From positions 1,164,369 through 1,228,368 of the forward strand of contig NZ_CP031320.1 in the NCBI RefSeq assembly GCF_003355155.1: a stretch of 64,000 bases of DNA, in the 5' to 3' direction. The position numbers were made by a program, and so were the translations under genes. Positions 1 through 18,907 of this stretch are shown here, piece after piece. The stretch's first letter is position 1. The number at the start of each line of letters is the position of its first letter. This DNA comes from Streptomyces armeniacus (lineage in GTDB: Bacteria; Actinomycetota; Actinomycetes; Streptomycetales; Streptomycetaceae). The notes below the pieces were generated by a model that saw nothing but the letters and a program-made list of their open reading frames with translations, did not search any database and had not been told where the DNA came from.

Positions 1-2838
1 CGGCGGTCCCTGGCGATGGCCCACCGCTTCCATCCGGAATTCGCCGTCGGGCACGGCACCGGGGTGCGCTCGGAGCCAAGTCCCGGCGATCCGTTGCGCG
101 CCGCACAGATCACGACCACGGCCGCGCCGTCGTACGAGATCCCGCACACCGACGTGCCCGATCCGCTCGGCGAGCACGACGCGGATCTCGCGGAGTTGCG
201 TGACCTGGTGCTCGACATGCGGGAGCTCGCCAGTCTGGAGCCGACGGCTCTGCGCACGGCGCTGCTGCCGCTCGTCGAGGGCTACCGTGCGTGGATCGAG
301 CGCACGGCACAGTCGATTGACGAGCCGGGCACCCGCCTGGACGGGTACGAAGCGGAGGCGCGCGACAATCTGCGGCGAGCGGGCGAAACCGCCGACCGCA
401 TCCAGGCGGGTGTTGAGCTGCTGACGGAAGAGGCGGCCCTGGAGGCATTCCGGTTCGCCAATGAGGCCATGTGGCAGCAGCGAGTCCACACTCTCGCCAG
501 TGCCCACCGCCGCAGCGATCAGGAACTTTCGCTTGCTGCGGCGGTGGAGGCAGTAGACCTGCCCCGCAACCGTAGCTGGCGGCCGTTCCAGCTCGCCTTC
601 CTGCTCCTCAACCTCCCTTCCCTGGCCGATCCCTCGCACCCCGAGCGGTCCGATGACGCAGCAGCGCTCGCTGACCTGCTGTGGTTTCCCACCGGTGGCG
701 GCAAGACGGAGGCGTATCTCGGTCTCACCGCCTTCACATTGGCCATCCGGCGCCGTCTACGCGGACTTGGCGGGCTCAACAGCGAGTCCGGGGTCGCCGT
801 GCTGATGCGCTACACGCTGCGGCTGCTGACGATTCAGCAGTTCCAACGCGCGGCAGCGCTGATCTGCGCCTGCGAGACGATTCGCCGGTCCGACCCGATC
901 CGGTGGGGCGAGGTGCCCTTCCGTATCGGTCTGTGGGTCGGCGGCAGTGTCACGCCGAACTCCACCGACCAGGCACACGGCTGGCTGAAGGACCTCCGCA
1001 AGGACAGGGGCCGCGGCAGACGGCGCGGTCGCTCGGGTTCCCCGCATCAGCTGACGAGTTGCCCATGGTGCGGCACCAAGCTCGACGCCGGACGGGACAT
1101 CAGTGTGGACACCACAGCGCGCCGGACATTCATCGTCTGTCCGGACGTGTTCTCGTGCCCCTTCGGAATGGGCGCACTCGAGGCCGCTTCGGACGAGCGT
1201 GGACTGCCTGTTCTGGTGGTCGATGAGGAGATCTACCGGCTGCCGCCCAGCCTGGTCATCGCCACAGTCGACAAATTCGCCCAGCTGCCCTGGAAGGGCG
1301 AGACGCAGACGCTCTTCGGCAGAGTGGCCAAGTGCTGCACCAGGCACGGCTACGTCACGGCGGATGCTGTGGACAGCGAGTGGGAACGGCCGAGCCACCC
1401 CGCACAGCACGGCCACCCTGCGGCCCGCACACTCGACGTGCAGAGGGTACGGCCACCGGACCTCATCGTGCAGGACGAGCTGCATCTCATCTCAGGGCCG
1501 CTCGGCTCTCTCACCGGGCTGTACGAAGCGGCTGTCGACCGGCTCTCGACGTGGGACATCCAGCCCGGCCAGGCCGTCCGGCCAAAGGTCATCGCGTCCA
1601 CCGCCACGGTGCGCCGTGCGGAGCGGCAGATCAAGGACCTGTTCGGCCGCCGGACTGCCGTGTTTCCACCACCTGGTCTGACCATGGACGACAACTTCTT
1701 CGCGCGGCGCAGAAGTACGGGTGTCAAGCCAGGCCGCCGGTACGTGGGCATCTGCGCCCAGGGGGTGCGCACCAAGTCGGTGGCCATCCGGGTCTACGTG
1801 GCGCAGCTCGCCGCCGCCAAACTCCTCCACGAGCGGTACGGACAGGGTGAGCTCACCGATCCGTACATGACCCTCGTCGGCTACTTCAATAGCCTGCGGG
1901 ACCTGGGCGGCATGCGCAGGCTGGTGGAGGACGACGTCTCCACCAGGCTTGCCCGGGTGGACCGGCGGGGACTGGCCACCCGGTTCCTGGGGGAGCCCGC
2001 CGAGCTGACCTCCCGTATGTCCTCGGATGCCATCCCTGACATCCTGGAGAAACTCGACCTGAAGTTCGCCGGGCGGAAGAAGGGATCACCTCGACCGATC
2101 GACGTACTGCTGGCCACGAACATGATCGCCGTGGGAGTGGACGTCTCTCGGCTCGGGGCGATGGTCGTCAGCAACCAGCCCAAGTCCACCGCCGAGTACA
2201 TCCAGGCCACGAGCCGGGTCGGCCGGCAGGCTCCGGGGCTGGTCTTCACCGTGCTCAACTGGGCTCGCCCCCGCGACCTCTCGCACTACGAGACGTTCGA
2301 GTCGTTCCACGCCACGATTTACCAGCATGTGGAAGCCCTGTCCGTCACTCCGTTCGCTGAACGAGCCGTCGACCGAGGGCTGACGGGCGTGCTGGCAGCG
2401 CTCGTCCGCGACCTCAAACAGGAGTTCAACGCCAACCGAGGGGCCCAGTTCTTCGACACCCGTGGAGAGCTCGCCGACCACGTCGTGCGATATCTCCAGC
2501 GTCGTGCGGGGTCCGTCACCGAAGACTCCAAGGTCAGTCAGGAGATCGGCAGATTGCTCGGGCAACGTCTCGATTACTGGGAGCAGCGGCGCAAGGCTCC
2601 GGGAACGATCCTCGGCTACCGGACTGCCCGGCGACAGGGAGACGTCACTCCCTTGCTGAAGGACCCGGACGGTACCCGCTGGCAACTCATGACCTGTCCC
2701 ACTTCGCTCCGTGAAGTCGAGCCGCCCGTCCGCTTGATGTTCGTCGGTGACAACGGACAAGACGTGTCCGATGAGCCGTCGTTCGTGCCCCGCCCGCAGT
2801 CCGACTCTCCCGACGATGCCGCTCAGGAGCAGTCGTGA
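1..2838 (+). CDS. drmA: DISARM-type helicase DrmA (5' end outside window)
   Basis: Superfamily 2 helicase-like protein, probably the DrmA component of a DISARM anti-phage system. The frame is open to the left edge; the first in-frame ATG (16) is internal-looking and the 940 residues seen are short of usual DrmA lengths, so the N terminus is missing. Visible from residue 1 at base 16: Walker A FPTGGGKTEAY near residue 225, a Cys cluster (CPWCG, then CPDVFSCPFG) near 350-380, a DELH box (VQDELHLISG) near 490, and helicase motif VI (QATSRVGR) near 735 after TNMIAVGVDVSRLGA. The 3' end overlaps drmB by 4 nt (GTGA), implying translational coupling. Codon usage looks less GC3-extreme than the ribosomal genes to the right, suggesting acquisition by transfer. 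A related non-DISARM helicase/DUF1998 pair is the main alternative. Confidence 0.8.
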   Translation, partial: RRSLAMAHRFHPEFAVGHGTGVRSEPSPGDPLRAAQITTTAAPSYEIPHTDVPDPLGEHDADLAELRDLVLDMRELASLEPTALRTALLPLVEGYRAWIERTAQSIDEPGTRLDGYEAEARDNLRRAGETADRIQAGVELLTEEAALEAFRFANEAMWQQRVHTLASAHRRSDQELSLAAAVEAVDLPRNRSWRPFQLAFLLLNLPSLADPSHPERSDDAAALADLLWFPTGGGKTEAYLGLTAFTLAIRRRLRGLGGLNSESGVAVLMRYTLRLLTIQQFQRAAALICACETIRRSDPIRWGEVPFRIGLWVGGSVTPNSTDQAHGWLKDLRKDRGRGRRRGRSGSPHQLTSCPWCGTKLDAGRDISVDTTARRTFIVCPDVFSCPFGMGALEAASDERGLPVLVVDEEIYRLPPSLVIATVDKFAQLPWKGETQTLFGRVAKCCTRHGYVTADAVDSEWERPSHPAQHGHPAARTLDVQRVRPPDLIVQDELHLISGPLGSLTGLYEAAVDRLSTWDIQPGQAVRPKVIASTATVRRAERQIKDLFGRRTAVFPPPGLTMDDNFFARRRSTGVKPGRRYVGICAQGVRTKSVAIRVYVAQLAAAKLLHERYGQGELTDPYMTLVGYFNSLRDLGGMRRLVEDDVSTRLARVDRRGLATRFLGEPAELTSRMSSDAIPDILEKLDLKFAGRKKGSPRPIDVLLATNMIAVGVDVSRLGAMVVSNQPKSTAEYIQATSRVGRQAPGLVFTVLNWARPRDLSHYETFESFHATIYQHVEALSVTPFAERAVDRGLTGVLAALVRDLKQEFNANRGAQFFDTRGELADHVVRYLQRRAGSVTEDSKVSQEIGRLLGQRLDYWEQRRKAPGTILGYRTARRQGDVTPLLKDPDGTRWQLMTCPTSLREVEPPVRLMFVGDNGQDVSDEPSFVPRPQSDSPDDAAQEQS

Positions 2839-4703
2839 CCACCCCGGCCAATGGACCACTGCGCGTGGGCGAACTCCGCCCGAGCCAGCTTCTGCACACC
2901 TATGGTGTCGGGTCCGTCATCGACCTGCCGAATCTCTCCACCATGGTTCTCGGCCTCGATCACTGGGAGCTGGAACGGGCGACTCCGCTGGCCGAGGACC
3001 GGTTGCTGGCAGCTGTTCGCAGGCGGCTCGGTAGTCAAGTCAGCACCTTGCGCACGCCGCCGTATCTGCTGGAGACCACGGACCCGTTCGGGGACTGGTC
3101 GCGGGTCGGCGTGCCGGTCGCACTCTTCCCCCGCTGGCTTCGCTGCTCGCGCGAGCAGTGCAACCAGCTCGCTCCCGCCTCTTCGGGCTTGTTCGAGCTG
3201 GAGGAGCACTTCTTCCGGCCCGAACGGATCCGCTACGTACACAACTGTTTCGGAGTGGGACGCCGCAGGCCCACTGCCGTCCCCGCCCGTTTTCTCCTCG
3301 CCTGCCGCGATGGGCACATGGACGACTTTCCCTGGCAGTACTTCGTCCACCGCGGCGCCCAGCCGCAGGACGATTGCACCCTCACGCTGGCTGAACGAGG
3401 CACCACCGGCGAGGCCGCCAACGTGTTCGTACGGTGCTCCTGCGACAACGTCAGCGCGCGTTCCATGGTCGAGGCCATGGGGAAACGCGGTGAGGAGGAG
3501 TTGCCCGCGTGCCGGGGTCACCATCCGCACCTGGGCACCTTCGCGCGCTGCGACCAACAGGTCCGTACGATCGCTCTCGGCGCCACCAACAGTTGGTTCG
3601 CCTCACAACTGCGCGTCTTCAGTCTCCCCCGCGCCGAGGAGCCGCTCAGTCAGGCCGTACGGGAGCACTGGCGCTCGCTGGAGCCGCTTGCCGCCGTCCC
3701 CGCCGAAGCTGCAAAGATGCTGCTGCCGACGCAGGCCTGCTGGCCGGACCTGGAGCAGTTCGGCGTCGACCCGGTGTGGGAAGCGATCGCCGACGAAGCC
3801 GCTGCCCAACTGCCGGCGAACGCGGCAAGCCCCGACGACCAGGCCACGGAAGATGAAGAGTTCGACCTGGCGACGCCCGAGTGGCGGGCTTTCACCGCAC
3901 CGCGCAGGTACGAGCTGCCCGACTTCACCACAGAGCACGGAGGGGTCCCCGGGACGGCTTCGAGCTGGCTGGAGCGGGTGGTGCTGGTCCACCGGCTCCG
4001 CGAAGTGTCCGCACTCACGGGGTTCACTCGCATTGATGCACCGGAATGGATGCCACAGGAGGAAGACCCGGCTGTCCAAGCAGCATCTCTGACCAGAGAA
4101 CCACCCGCCTGGGTGCCGTGTGCCGAACTGCGCGGGGAGGGCGTCTTCCTCGCCTTCCGGGAGGACAAGATCGCGGAGTGGGAGAAACGCACCGACGTGG
4201 TGAGCCGCGAGCGGGTGTTGAATCAGGCACACCGACGCTGGTGTCAGGCACGCGGCACCGATCCGCAGTGGCCCGGCATTCGGTACGTGCTGCTCCACAC
4301 GTTCGCCCACGCGCTCATCCGCCAGTTCGCTCTGGAATGCGGGTACGGCGCCTCTGGTATTGCGGAACGCATCTATGCCCGCTCCGGAAAGGAGCCCATG
4401 GCAGGCGTGCTTCTCTACACTGCGGCGCCGGACAGCGAAGGCACCCTCGGTGGCCTGGTTTCGCTCGGTCGTAAGGCCCGGCTGGGCCCTGCTGTCACTC
4501 AAGCGGTCGACGAGGCCCGGTTGTGCAGCTCTGATCCGATGTGCGCCGAGCATGAGCCACGCGTCCACGGGCGTCTGCACGGCGCGGCCTGCCATGCCTG
4601 TCTGTTCGCTGCCGAGACTTCGTGCGAACGGGGGAATCACTTCCTGGACCGAGCACTGCTCGTCCCGACCATCGCGGGCGACCTCAGTGCGTTCCTGTCT
4701 TGA
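2835..4703 (+). CDS. drmB: DrmB family protein (DUF1998)
   Basis: Probable DISARM DrmB, partner of the preceding helicase; in known systems DrmA and DrmB form a complex that engages incoming DNA. 622 aa from a GTG overlapping the drmA stop. The N terminus has the typical ELRPSQLLHTYGVGSVIDL stretch. Cysteines are clustered (RCSREQCNQL near 105, CRDGHMDDFPW near 155, CSCDN near 200), and the C-terminal DUF1998-like part (HTFAHALIRQF, then GASGIAERIYA) ends with HGAACHACLFAAETSC, likely a zinc site. No phospholipase-D-like drmC follows: the next gene is an unrelated hydrolase after about 250 nt. DrmC or a methylase could lie left of the window. Confidence 0.82.
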   Translation: MTTPANGPLRVGELRPSQLLHTYGVGSVIDLPNLSTMVLGLDHWELERATPLAEDRLLAAVRRRLGSQVSTLRTPPYLLETTDPFGDWSRVGVPVALFPRWLRCSREQCNQLAPASSGLFELEEHFFRPERIRYVHNCFGVGRRRPTAVPARFLLACRDGHMDDFPWQYFVHRGAQPQDDCTLTLAERGTTGEAANVFVRCSCDNVSARSMVEAMGKRGEEELPACRGHHPHLGTFARCDQQVRTIALGATNSWFASQLRVFSLPRAEEPLSQAVREHWRSLEPLAAVPAEAAKMLLPTQACWPDLEQFGVDPVWEAIADEAAAQLPANAASPDDQATEDEEFDLATPEWRAFTAPRRYELPDFTTEHGGVPGTASSWLERVVLVHRLREVSALTGFTRIDAPEWMPQEEDPAVQAASLTREPPAWVPCAELRGEGVFLAFREDKIAEWEKRTDVVSRERVLNQAHRRWCQARGTDPQWPGIRYVLLHTFAHALIRQFALECGYGASGIAERIYARSGKEPMAGVLLYTAAPDSEGTLGGLVSLGRKARLGPAVTQAVDEARLCSSDPMCAEHEPRVHGRLHGAACHACLFAAETSCERGNHFLDRALLVPTIAGDLSAFLS

Positions 4704-4950
4704 ACTGGCGGACCAGCGCCAACGACGTTCGACTGAAGAGCCGACAGCGGGGCGGAAGCTGCGGCGCTCCCACCGAATGACCGCGCATCTCGGTCTTTTT
4801 GCCGCGGCGCCACGGCAGAAATCCGCCGGGACGCTCGCACCACCCCGTATTTCTCCCTATGTTGGCGGACGGCCCGCCGTCGCGCGCGCGTCTCGCGCGC
4901 CCGGCGCTCGCTGCCAACTGCCGCCCCCCAGTGGAGAGATGTGCCGCAAC

Positions 4951-5850
4951 GTGACCAATGCGCAGCCGAACACCGGGACCAACACCGAGGACTTGCTGGG
5001 AGCACGCCGTACCGTCCAGACGTCGATCGGCGAGCTGGGCTGCTACGAGCGCGGGGCGGGGCCGACCCTCGTCTTCCTGCACGGAGTCCTCGTCAACGCG
5101 GACCTGTGGACCAGGACCGTGCCCCTGCTCGCCGACACGCACCGCTGCGTCACGCTGGAACTCCCGCTGGGCGCGCACACCACGCCCGCGCCGCCTGAGG
5201 CCGATCTGACGCCGGACGGCATAGCGGCCGCCGTGACGGAGGCCCTGCGGGACCGCGCCCCCGAGGGCTGCGTACTGGTCGGGAACGACGCCGGCGGGGT
5301 GTTCGCGCAGCTGGTCGCCACCAGCTCGCCCGACCTGCTCCGGGGCCTCGTACTGACCTCCTGCGAGACGTACGACAACTACCTCCCCCGTGCCCTGCGC
5401 CACGCGCAGCTCGCGGCGCGCGTACCGGGCGGCGTGTGGCTCATGGTGCAGGCGCTCCGGCTGCGCGCCCTGCGCCGACTGCCCCTCGCCTGCGGCTGGC
5501 TGACGAAGCACCCGCTGGCGCCCGAGCTGCGGCAGTCGTTCCTGGAGCCCGCCCGCGGCGACGCCGGGGTCCGCCGCGACCTGGGGAAGTTCCTGCGCGG
5601 GGTGTCCAAGCGCTACACCCGGCAGACGGCCCGCGAGCTGCGCGAGTTCAAGCAGCCCACGCTCTTCCCGTGGGCCGACACGACCCGGATCTTCCCGGTC
5701 GCGCACGCGCACCGGCTCGCCGCCGCCATGCCGGACGCGCGCGTACGGCCGATCGCGGACAGCTACGCCCTCGTGCCGCTGGACCAGCCGGAGCCGCTGG
5801 CGCGGGAGATCCGCTCGTACGTCGGCAGGCGCATCCGTCCCGCGCTCTGA
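4951..5850 (+). CDS. alpha/beta-fold hydrolase with atypical catalytic residues
   Basis: 299-aa alpha/beta hydrolase. The oxyanion-region motif FLHGVLVNADLW (near residue 38) and nucleophile elbow VGNDAGG (Asp where most members have Ser, as in haloalkane dehalogenases and epoxide hydrolases) are clear. The C-terminal segment where the catalytic His is expected reads DSYALVPLDQPE, with no His. It may be a divergent subfamily or a non-catalytic fold. The GTG at 4951 is preferred over the ATG at 4939 because the only Shine-Dalgarno-like GGAGAG (4933-4938) abuts that ATG, leaving no spacing. Between drmB and this gene (4704-4950) nothing gene-like was seen. It converges on tuf with a shared terminator. 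Confidence 0.72.
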   Translation: MTNAQPNTGTNTEDLLGARRTVQTSIGELGCYERGAGPTLVFLHGVLVNADLWTRTVPLLADTHRCVTLELPLGAHTTPAPPEADLTPDGIAAAVTEALRDRAPEGCVLVGNDAGGVFAQLVATSSPDLLRGLVLTSCETYDNYLPRALRHAQLAARVPGGVWLMVQALRLRALRRLPLACGWLTKHPLAPELRQSFLEPARGDAGVRRDLGKFLRGVSKRYTRQTARELREFKQPTLFPWADTTRIFPVAHAHRLAAAMPDARVRPIADSYALVPLDQPEPLAREIRSYVGRRIRPAL

Positions 5851-5926
5851 CGGCCCCGCCACGGGCACCGCACGGCACCGGAGCACGAGCCCCGCACAGA
5901 CCCCGTACGGGCCCGCCCGCGGCGCG

Positions 5927-5966
5927 CGGAAGGGCCCGTACGACCGAGGTCGTACGGGCCCTTCCG
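5927..5966. terminator. bidirectional terminator hairpin
   Basis: A perfect inverted repeat of about 19 bp (arms 5927-5945 and 5948-5966, tiny loop) lies between the convergent hydrolase and tuf genes. No U-tract, as is common in Streptomyces terminators. Confidence 0.85.
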
Positions 5967-6003
5967 GACAGCTGAGCGGAGTGCGCTCGTCAGGTACCGC
6001 CAG

Positions 6004-7197
6004 TCACTTGTTGATCTTGGTGACCTGGCCGGCGCCCACGGTCCGGCCACCCTCGCGGATGGCGAACTTCAGGCCCTCTTCCATCGCGACGGGCTGGATG
6101 AGCTGCACGCTCATCTCGGTGTTGTCGCCCGGCATGACCATCTCGGTGCCCTCGGGGAGGGTCACGACGCCGGTCACGTCCGTCGTACGGAAGTAGAACT
6201 GCGGGCGGTAGTTGTTGAAGAAGGGGGTGTGACGGCCACCCTCGTCCTTCGACAGGATGTACGCCTGCGCCTCGAACTCCGTGTGCGGGGTGACCGAGCC
6301 CGGCTTGATGATGACCTGGCCGCGCTCGACGTCCTCGCGCTTGATGCCGCGGAGCAGCAGACCGACGTTCTCACCGGCCTGGCCCTCGTCCAGCAGCTTC
6401 CGGAACATCTCGATACCGGTGACCGTGGTGGACGTCTTGGTGTCCTTGATCCCGATGATGTCGACGTTCTCGTTGACCTTGAGCACGCCGCGCTCGATAC
6501 GGCCGGTGACGACCGTACCGCGACCGGTGATCGTGAAGACGTCCTCGATCGGCATCAGGAACGGCTTCTCGACGTCGCGCTCCGGCTGCGGGATGGCCTC
6601 GTCGACGGCGGACATGAGCTTGACGATCTGGTCGCCCCACTCCTTGTCGCCCTCCAGCGCCTTGAGCGCGGAGACCTTCACGACGGGGACATCGTCGCCC
6701 GGGAACTCGTACTCCGAGAGAAGCTCACGGACCTCGAGCTCGACGAGCTCCATGATCTCCTCGTCGTCCACCATGTCGGCCTTGTTCAGCGCGACGACGA
6801 TGTACGGGACGCCGACCTGGCGGGCCAGGAGCACGTGCTCCTTGGTCTGCGGCATCGGGCCGTCGGTGGCGGCGACCACGAGGATGGCGCCGTCCATCTG
6901 GGCAGCACCGGTGATCATGTTCTTGATGTAGTCCGCGTGACCCGGGCAGTCGACGTGGGCGTAGTGACGGTTCTCCGTCTGGTACTCGACGTGCGCGATG
7001 GAGATGGTGATACCGCGCTGGCGCTCTTCCGGCGCCTTGTCGATGTTCTCGAAGGCCGAAGCCTCGTTCAGGTCGGGGTACGCGTCGTGCAGCACCTTGG
7101 TGATCGCCGCGGTAAGAGTGGTCTTACCGTGGTCGATGTGACCGATGGTGCCGATGTTGACGTGCGGCTTAGTCCGCTCGAACTTCGCCTTCGCCAC
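6004..7197 (-). CDS. tuf: elongation factor Tu
   Basis: EF-Tu, the GTPase that delivers aminoacyl-tRNA to the ribosome. 397 aa, full length. G1 GHIDHGKTT near residue 19, G3 DCPGHADY near 81, G4 NKAD near 136, and the conserved domain 2/3 sequences ([33 protein letters not shown]) are present. The region where kirromycin-type resistance changes arise reads [13 protein letters not shown], the ordinary form. It is the last gene of the S12-S7-EF-G-EF-Tu string. A good ribosome-binding site (AGGAGGACC on the coding strand) precedes the ATG, and a 220-nt gap with a hairpin separates it from fusA, so tuf may also have its own promoter. Confidence 0.98.
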   Translation of the reverse strand: MAKAKFERTKPHVNIGTIGHIDHGKTTLTAAITKVLHDAYPDLNEASAFENIDKAPEERQRGITISIAHVEYQTENRHYAHVDCPGHADYIKNMITGAAQMDGAILVVAATDGPMPQTKEHVLLARQVGVPYIVVALNKADMVDDEEIMELVELEVRELLSEYEFPGDDVPVVKVSALKALEGDKEWGDQIVKLMSAVDEAIPQPERDVEKPFLMPIEDVFTITGRGTVVTGRIERGVLKVNENVDIIGIKDTKTSTTVTGIEMFRKLLDEGQAGENVGLLLRGIKREDVERGQVIIKPGSVTPHTEFEAQAYILSKDEGGRHTPFFNNYRPQFYFRTTDVTGVVTLPEGTEMVMPGDNTEMSVQLIQPVAMEEGLKFAIREGGRTVGAGQVTKINK

Positions 7198-7329
7198 TGG
7201 GGTCCTCCTGTGGACTGGTGCTGTACGCCCGCCGCTGACTGCGGGGGGTGTTCAGATGGTCGTAGAACCGGTCAGGACCCCGAGGGGACTCCCTTGACCG
7301 TTTCGTCTTGTGGGGCGGCGGCCAGGGCA

Positions 7330-7360
7330 CCGGCACAGATCGCTGGGTGATCTGTGCCGG
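7330..7360. terminator. fusA-tuf intercistronic hairpin
   Basis: A 12-bp perfect stem (7330-7341 with 7349-7360, 7-nt loop) lies between fusA and tuf. It could be a partial terminator or processing site that uncouples tuf from the upstream str genes. No U-run follows on the minus strand. Confidence 0.6.
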
Positions 7361-7417
7361 ATGCCCCGAATGCCGTTGCTCCAGCCTAATGGGTGCGCAA
7401 CGCCCGTGAATCCGGTG

Positions 7418-9541
<2,124 letters not shown>

Positions 9542-9582
9542 AAGGCTTCAGTCTTCTCTCGGTCTCTCGATGGGGTCTGCGA

Positions 9583-10053
9583 CTACCAGCGGTAGTGCGC
9601 GAAGGCCTTGTTGGACTCGGCCATCTTGTGGGTGTCCTCACGCTTCTTCACGGAGGCGCCGAGACCGTTCGAAGCGTCCAGCAGCTCGTTCATAAGGCGT
9701 TCGGTCATGGTCTTCTCGCGGCGGGCGCGGGAGTAACCCACGAGCCAGCGCAGCGCCAGTGTGGAGGCGCGGCCCGGCTTGACCTCGATCGGAACCTGGT
9801 ACGTCGCACCGCCGACGCGGCGGGACTTGACCTCGAGGGTCGGCTTGATGTTCTCGAGCGCGCGCTTCAGCGTGATGACCGGGTCGTTGCCGGTCTTCTC
9901 GCGCAGGCCCTCCATGGCGCCGTAGACGATGCGCTCGGCGGTGGAGCGCTTGCCGTTCAGCAGCACCTTGTTGATGAGGGACGTCACCAGAGGAGAGTTG
10001 TAGACCGGGTCGATGATGACCGGGCGCTTCGGGGCGGGGCCCTTACGAGGCAT
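9583..10053 (-). CDS. rpsG: 30S ribosomal protein S7
   Basis: 156-aa S7, the primary 16S rRNA-binding protein that nucleates the 30S head. The N terminus [11 protein letters not shown] and the C terminus AHYRW are typical of actinobacterial S7. It starts 2 nt after the rpsL stop (stop codon at 10056-10058), so the two are almost certainly co-translated. Confidence 0.98.
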   Translation of the reverse strand: MPRKGPAPKRPVIIDPVYNSPLVTSLINKVLLNGKRSTAERIVYGAMEGLREKTGNDPVITLKRALENIKPTLEVKSRRVGGATYQVPIEVKPGRASTLALRWLVGYSRARREKTMTERLMNELLDASNGLGASVKKREDTHKMAESNKAFAHYRW

Positions 10054-10055
10054 CT

Positions 10056-10427
10056 TTACTTCTCCTTCTTGGCGCCGTAGCGGCTGCGAGCCTGCTTGCG
10101 GTTCTTGACGCCCTGCGTGTCGAGGGAGCCGCGGATGATCTTGTATCGAACACCCGGCAGGTCCTTCACACGGCCACCACGCACGAGCACGATGGAGTGC
10201 TCCTGGAGGTTGTGGCCCTCACCCGGAATGTAAGCGGTGACCTCGATGCCGCTGGTGAGGCGCACACGTGCGACCTTACGCAGTGCCGAGTTCGGCTTCT
10301 TCGGGGTGGTCGTGAACACACGCGTGCAGACGCCGCGACGCTGAGGGGAACCCTCGAGTGCGGGCGTCTTGTTCTTCTCGACCTTGTCCTGCCGGCCCTT
10401 CCGGACCAGCTGCTGGATCGTTGGCAC
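10056..10427 (-). CDS. rpsL: 30S ribosomal protein S12
   Basis: 123-aa S12 of the decoding centre. The GTG at 10427 is chosen because it gives the universal [12 protein letters not shown] terminus and has a GGAGA ribosome-binding site; a longer in-frame extension upstream has no S12 similarity. The streptomycin-resistance positions are wild type: [11 protein letters not shown] (Lys43) and [10 protein letters not shown] (Lys88). First gene of the S12-S7-EF-G unit. Confidence 0.97.
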   Translation of the reverse strand: MPTIQQLVRKGRQDKVEKNKTPALEGSPQRRGVCTRVFTTTPKKPNSALRKVARVRLTSGIEVTAYIPGEGHNLQEHSIVLVRGGRVKDLPGVRYKIIRGSLDTQGVKNRKQARSRYGAKKEK

Positions 10428-10806
10428 CGTTTCTCCGGTTTCTGTGTGCCGTCTCGGTAAAGCTAACCTGGGCCACGCCACCGACCCACGAGGTCGGGTG
10501 TGTCGAAGACTGCAGACCCCTGGGCGGAGGCAAGGAGCTTCCGGGAAGCATGCAGATTTCGGTGTCGCCATCTCCGCTTCCCGAGTGTCAGAACACTTGC
10601 GGGAGCGCAGGGGATACCCCAGGCACAAGGTCAGAGCGTACCCACAGCGTCGGCTCCGGTCAAAACAAATGCCCACGCGAAGGACACGCCGGGGCCAACA
10701 CGACGCTGCGGCCACCGTACTGTGCTAGAGCGGCTCGCGAAAGACCACGCGCGGTACGGCCCCGCACCCGCTGACGTACCTGGTCAGCGGGGTGTACGGG
10801 ACCGGG
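10428..10806. other. non-coding leader/promoter region upstream of rpsL
   Basis: About 380 bp with no convincing gene. It separates rpsL from the DUF1707 gene (both minus strand) and must hold the str-operon promoter and leader. I could not identify a clear -10/-35 pair. A short interrupted dyad (agtgt..acact, 10584-10597) is the only other structure seen. Confidence 0.5.
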
Positions 10807-11295
10807 TCAGCTGGCGATCAGCACCAGCAGCAGGATGCCGAGCGCCAGCCAGCCCAGCGCCAGGCCCGCCACCGCGGAGCCGTCGCCTCGCTCTCCTGTG
10901 CGGCGGATCTCAGAACGCGCCTTGTGGCCGAGGATGATCGCCGGCAGGCCGCTGATGCCGAGGGTGATCGGGGTGACGAGGCCGCAGACGAGCGCGCCGA
11001 TCGCGGCCGAGTTCGTGGGGCGGGCGGGCATGAGCGGCGGGTACACCGGTCCCGGGTACATCGGCGGCCCGTACTGCCCGCGGCCGTGGAACGCCGCCGG
11101 CAGCGCCGGCGTGGGTGCCGCTCCGCCCGGCCCGTGCGGCAGGTCGGCAGTCAGCTGCTGCAACTCCTCGATGGAGCGTGCCGCGACGGCGCGCCCGGTG
11201 CGCTGGTCGTGCTCCTCCTTGGTCAGCCGCCCTTCCGCGAAAGCGGCCCGCAGGACGTCGACCGCGCGCTCACGGTCCGAGTTACTGGCGAGCAT
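10807..11295 (-). CDS. DUF1707/DUF4190 membrane protein
   Basis: 162-aa protein. An N-terminal DUF1707 domain (SNSDRERAVDVLRAAFAEGRL through EELQQLTADLP) is followed by a Pro/Gly/Tyr-rich linker and two C-terminal hydrophobic segments (AAIGALVCGLVTPITLGISG and VAGLALGWLALGILLLVLIAS) of the DUF4190 type. The ATG at 11295 is preferred over a further-upstream start because the domain begins right there and GGGGGTGG precedes it. It lies between rpoC and rpsL. The function of these domains is not established; a membrane-anchored envelope role is inference. Confidence 0.85.
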   Translation of the reverse strand: MLASNSDRERAVDVLRAAFAEGRLTKEEHDQRTGRAVAARSIEELQQLTADLPHGPGGAAPTPALPAAFHGRGQYGPPMYPGPVYPPLMPARPTNSAAIGALVCGLVTPITLGISGLPAIILGHKARSEIRRTGERGDGSAVAGLALGWLALGILLLVLIAS

Positions 11296-11335
11296 GGCAC
11301 CACCCCCGCATCCATGATGCACCCACAAGCCACGA

Positions 11336-11368
11336 AGGGCGGTCACTCCCCTGGGGAGTGACCGCCCT
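11336..11368. terminator. rpoC terminator hairpin
   Basis: A 16-bp perfect inverted repeat (11336-11351 with 11353-11368) lies about 33 nt beyond the rpoC stop on the minus strand. It ends the rpoBC unit. Confidence 0.85.
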
Positions 11369-11401
11369 CTGTGGCAGAACTGAGACCTGGCTAAAGCCTC
11401 A

Positions 11402-15310
<3,909 letters not shown>

Positions 15311-15384
15311 TCCCTCTTTCAGGGTCGTGCCCCTCCGCGTCAGCGGAATATTCAGGCAGGTTCGTGGTCTGGGGGTCCTGGGAC

Positions 15385-15414
15385 GACCGGGCTCTTCGGG
15401 AGAAGGGCCCGGTC
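15385..15414. other. rpoB-rpoC intercistronic hairpin
   Basis: Inverted repeat (15385-15392 with 15407-15414, extendable inward) in the 111-nt gap between rpoB and rpoC. Likely an mRNA processing or stability element rather than a full terminator, because rpoC has to be expressed from the same transcript. This is inference from position. Confidence 0.5.
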
Positions 15415-15421
15415 AGACCCG

Positions 15422-18907
<3,486 letters not shown>

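Noticed and set aside
4360..4950. N-terminal extension of the hydrolase frame into drmB
   Set aside because: The extension overlaps drmB for over 300 nt and has no hydrolase similarity; the GTG at 4951 suits the domain.
10056..10427. Streptomycin resistance in rpsL
   Set aside because: Lys43 and Lys88 equivalents are wild type.
10428..10715. Upstream extension of rpsL
   Set aside because: S12 begins universally at PTIQQL; a GTG with a ribosome-binding site is present there.
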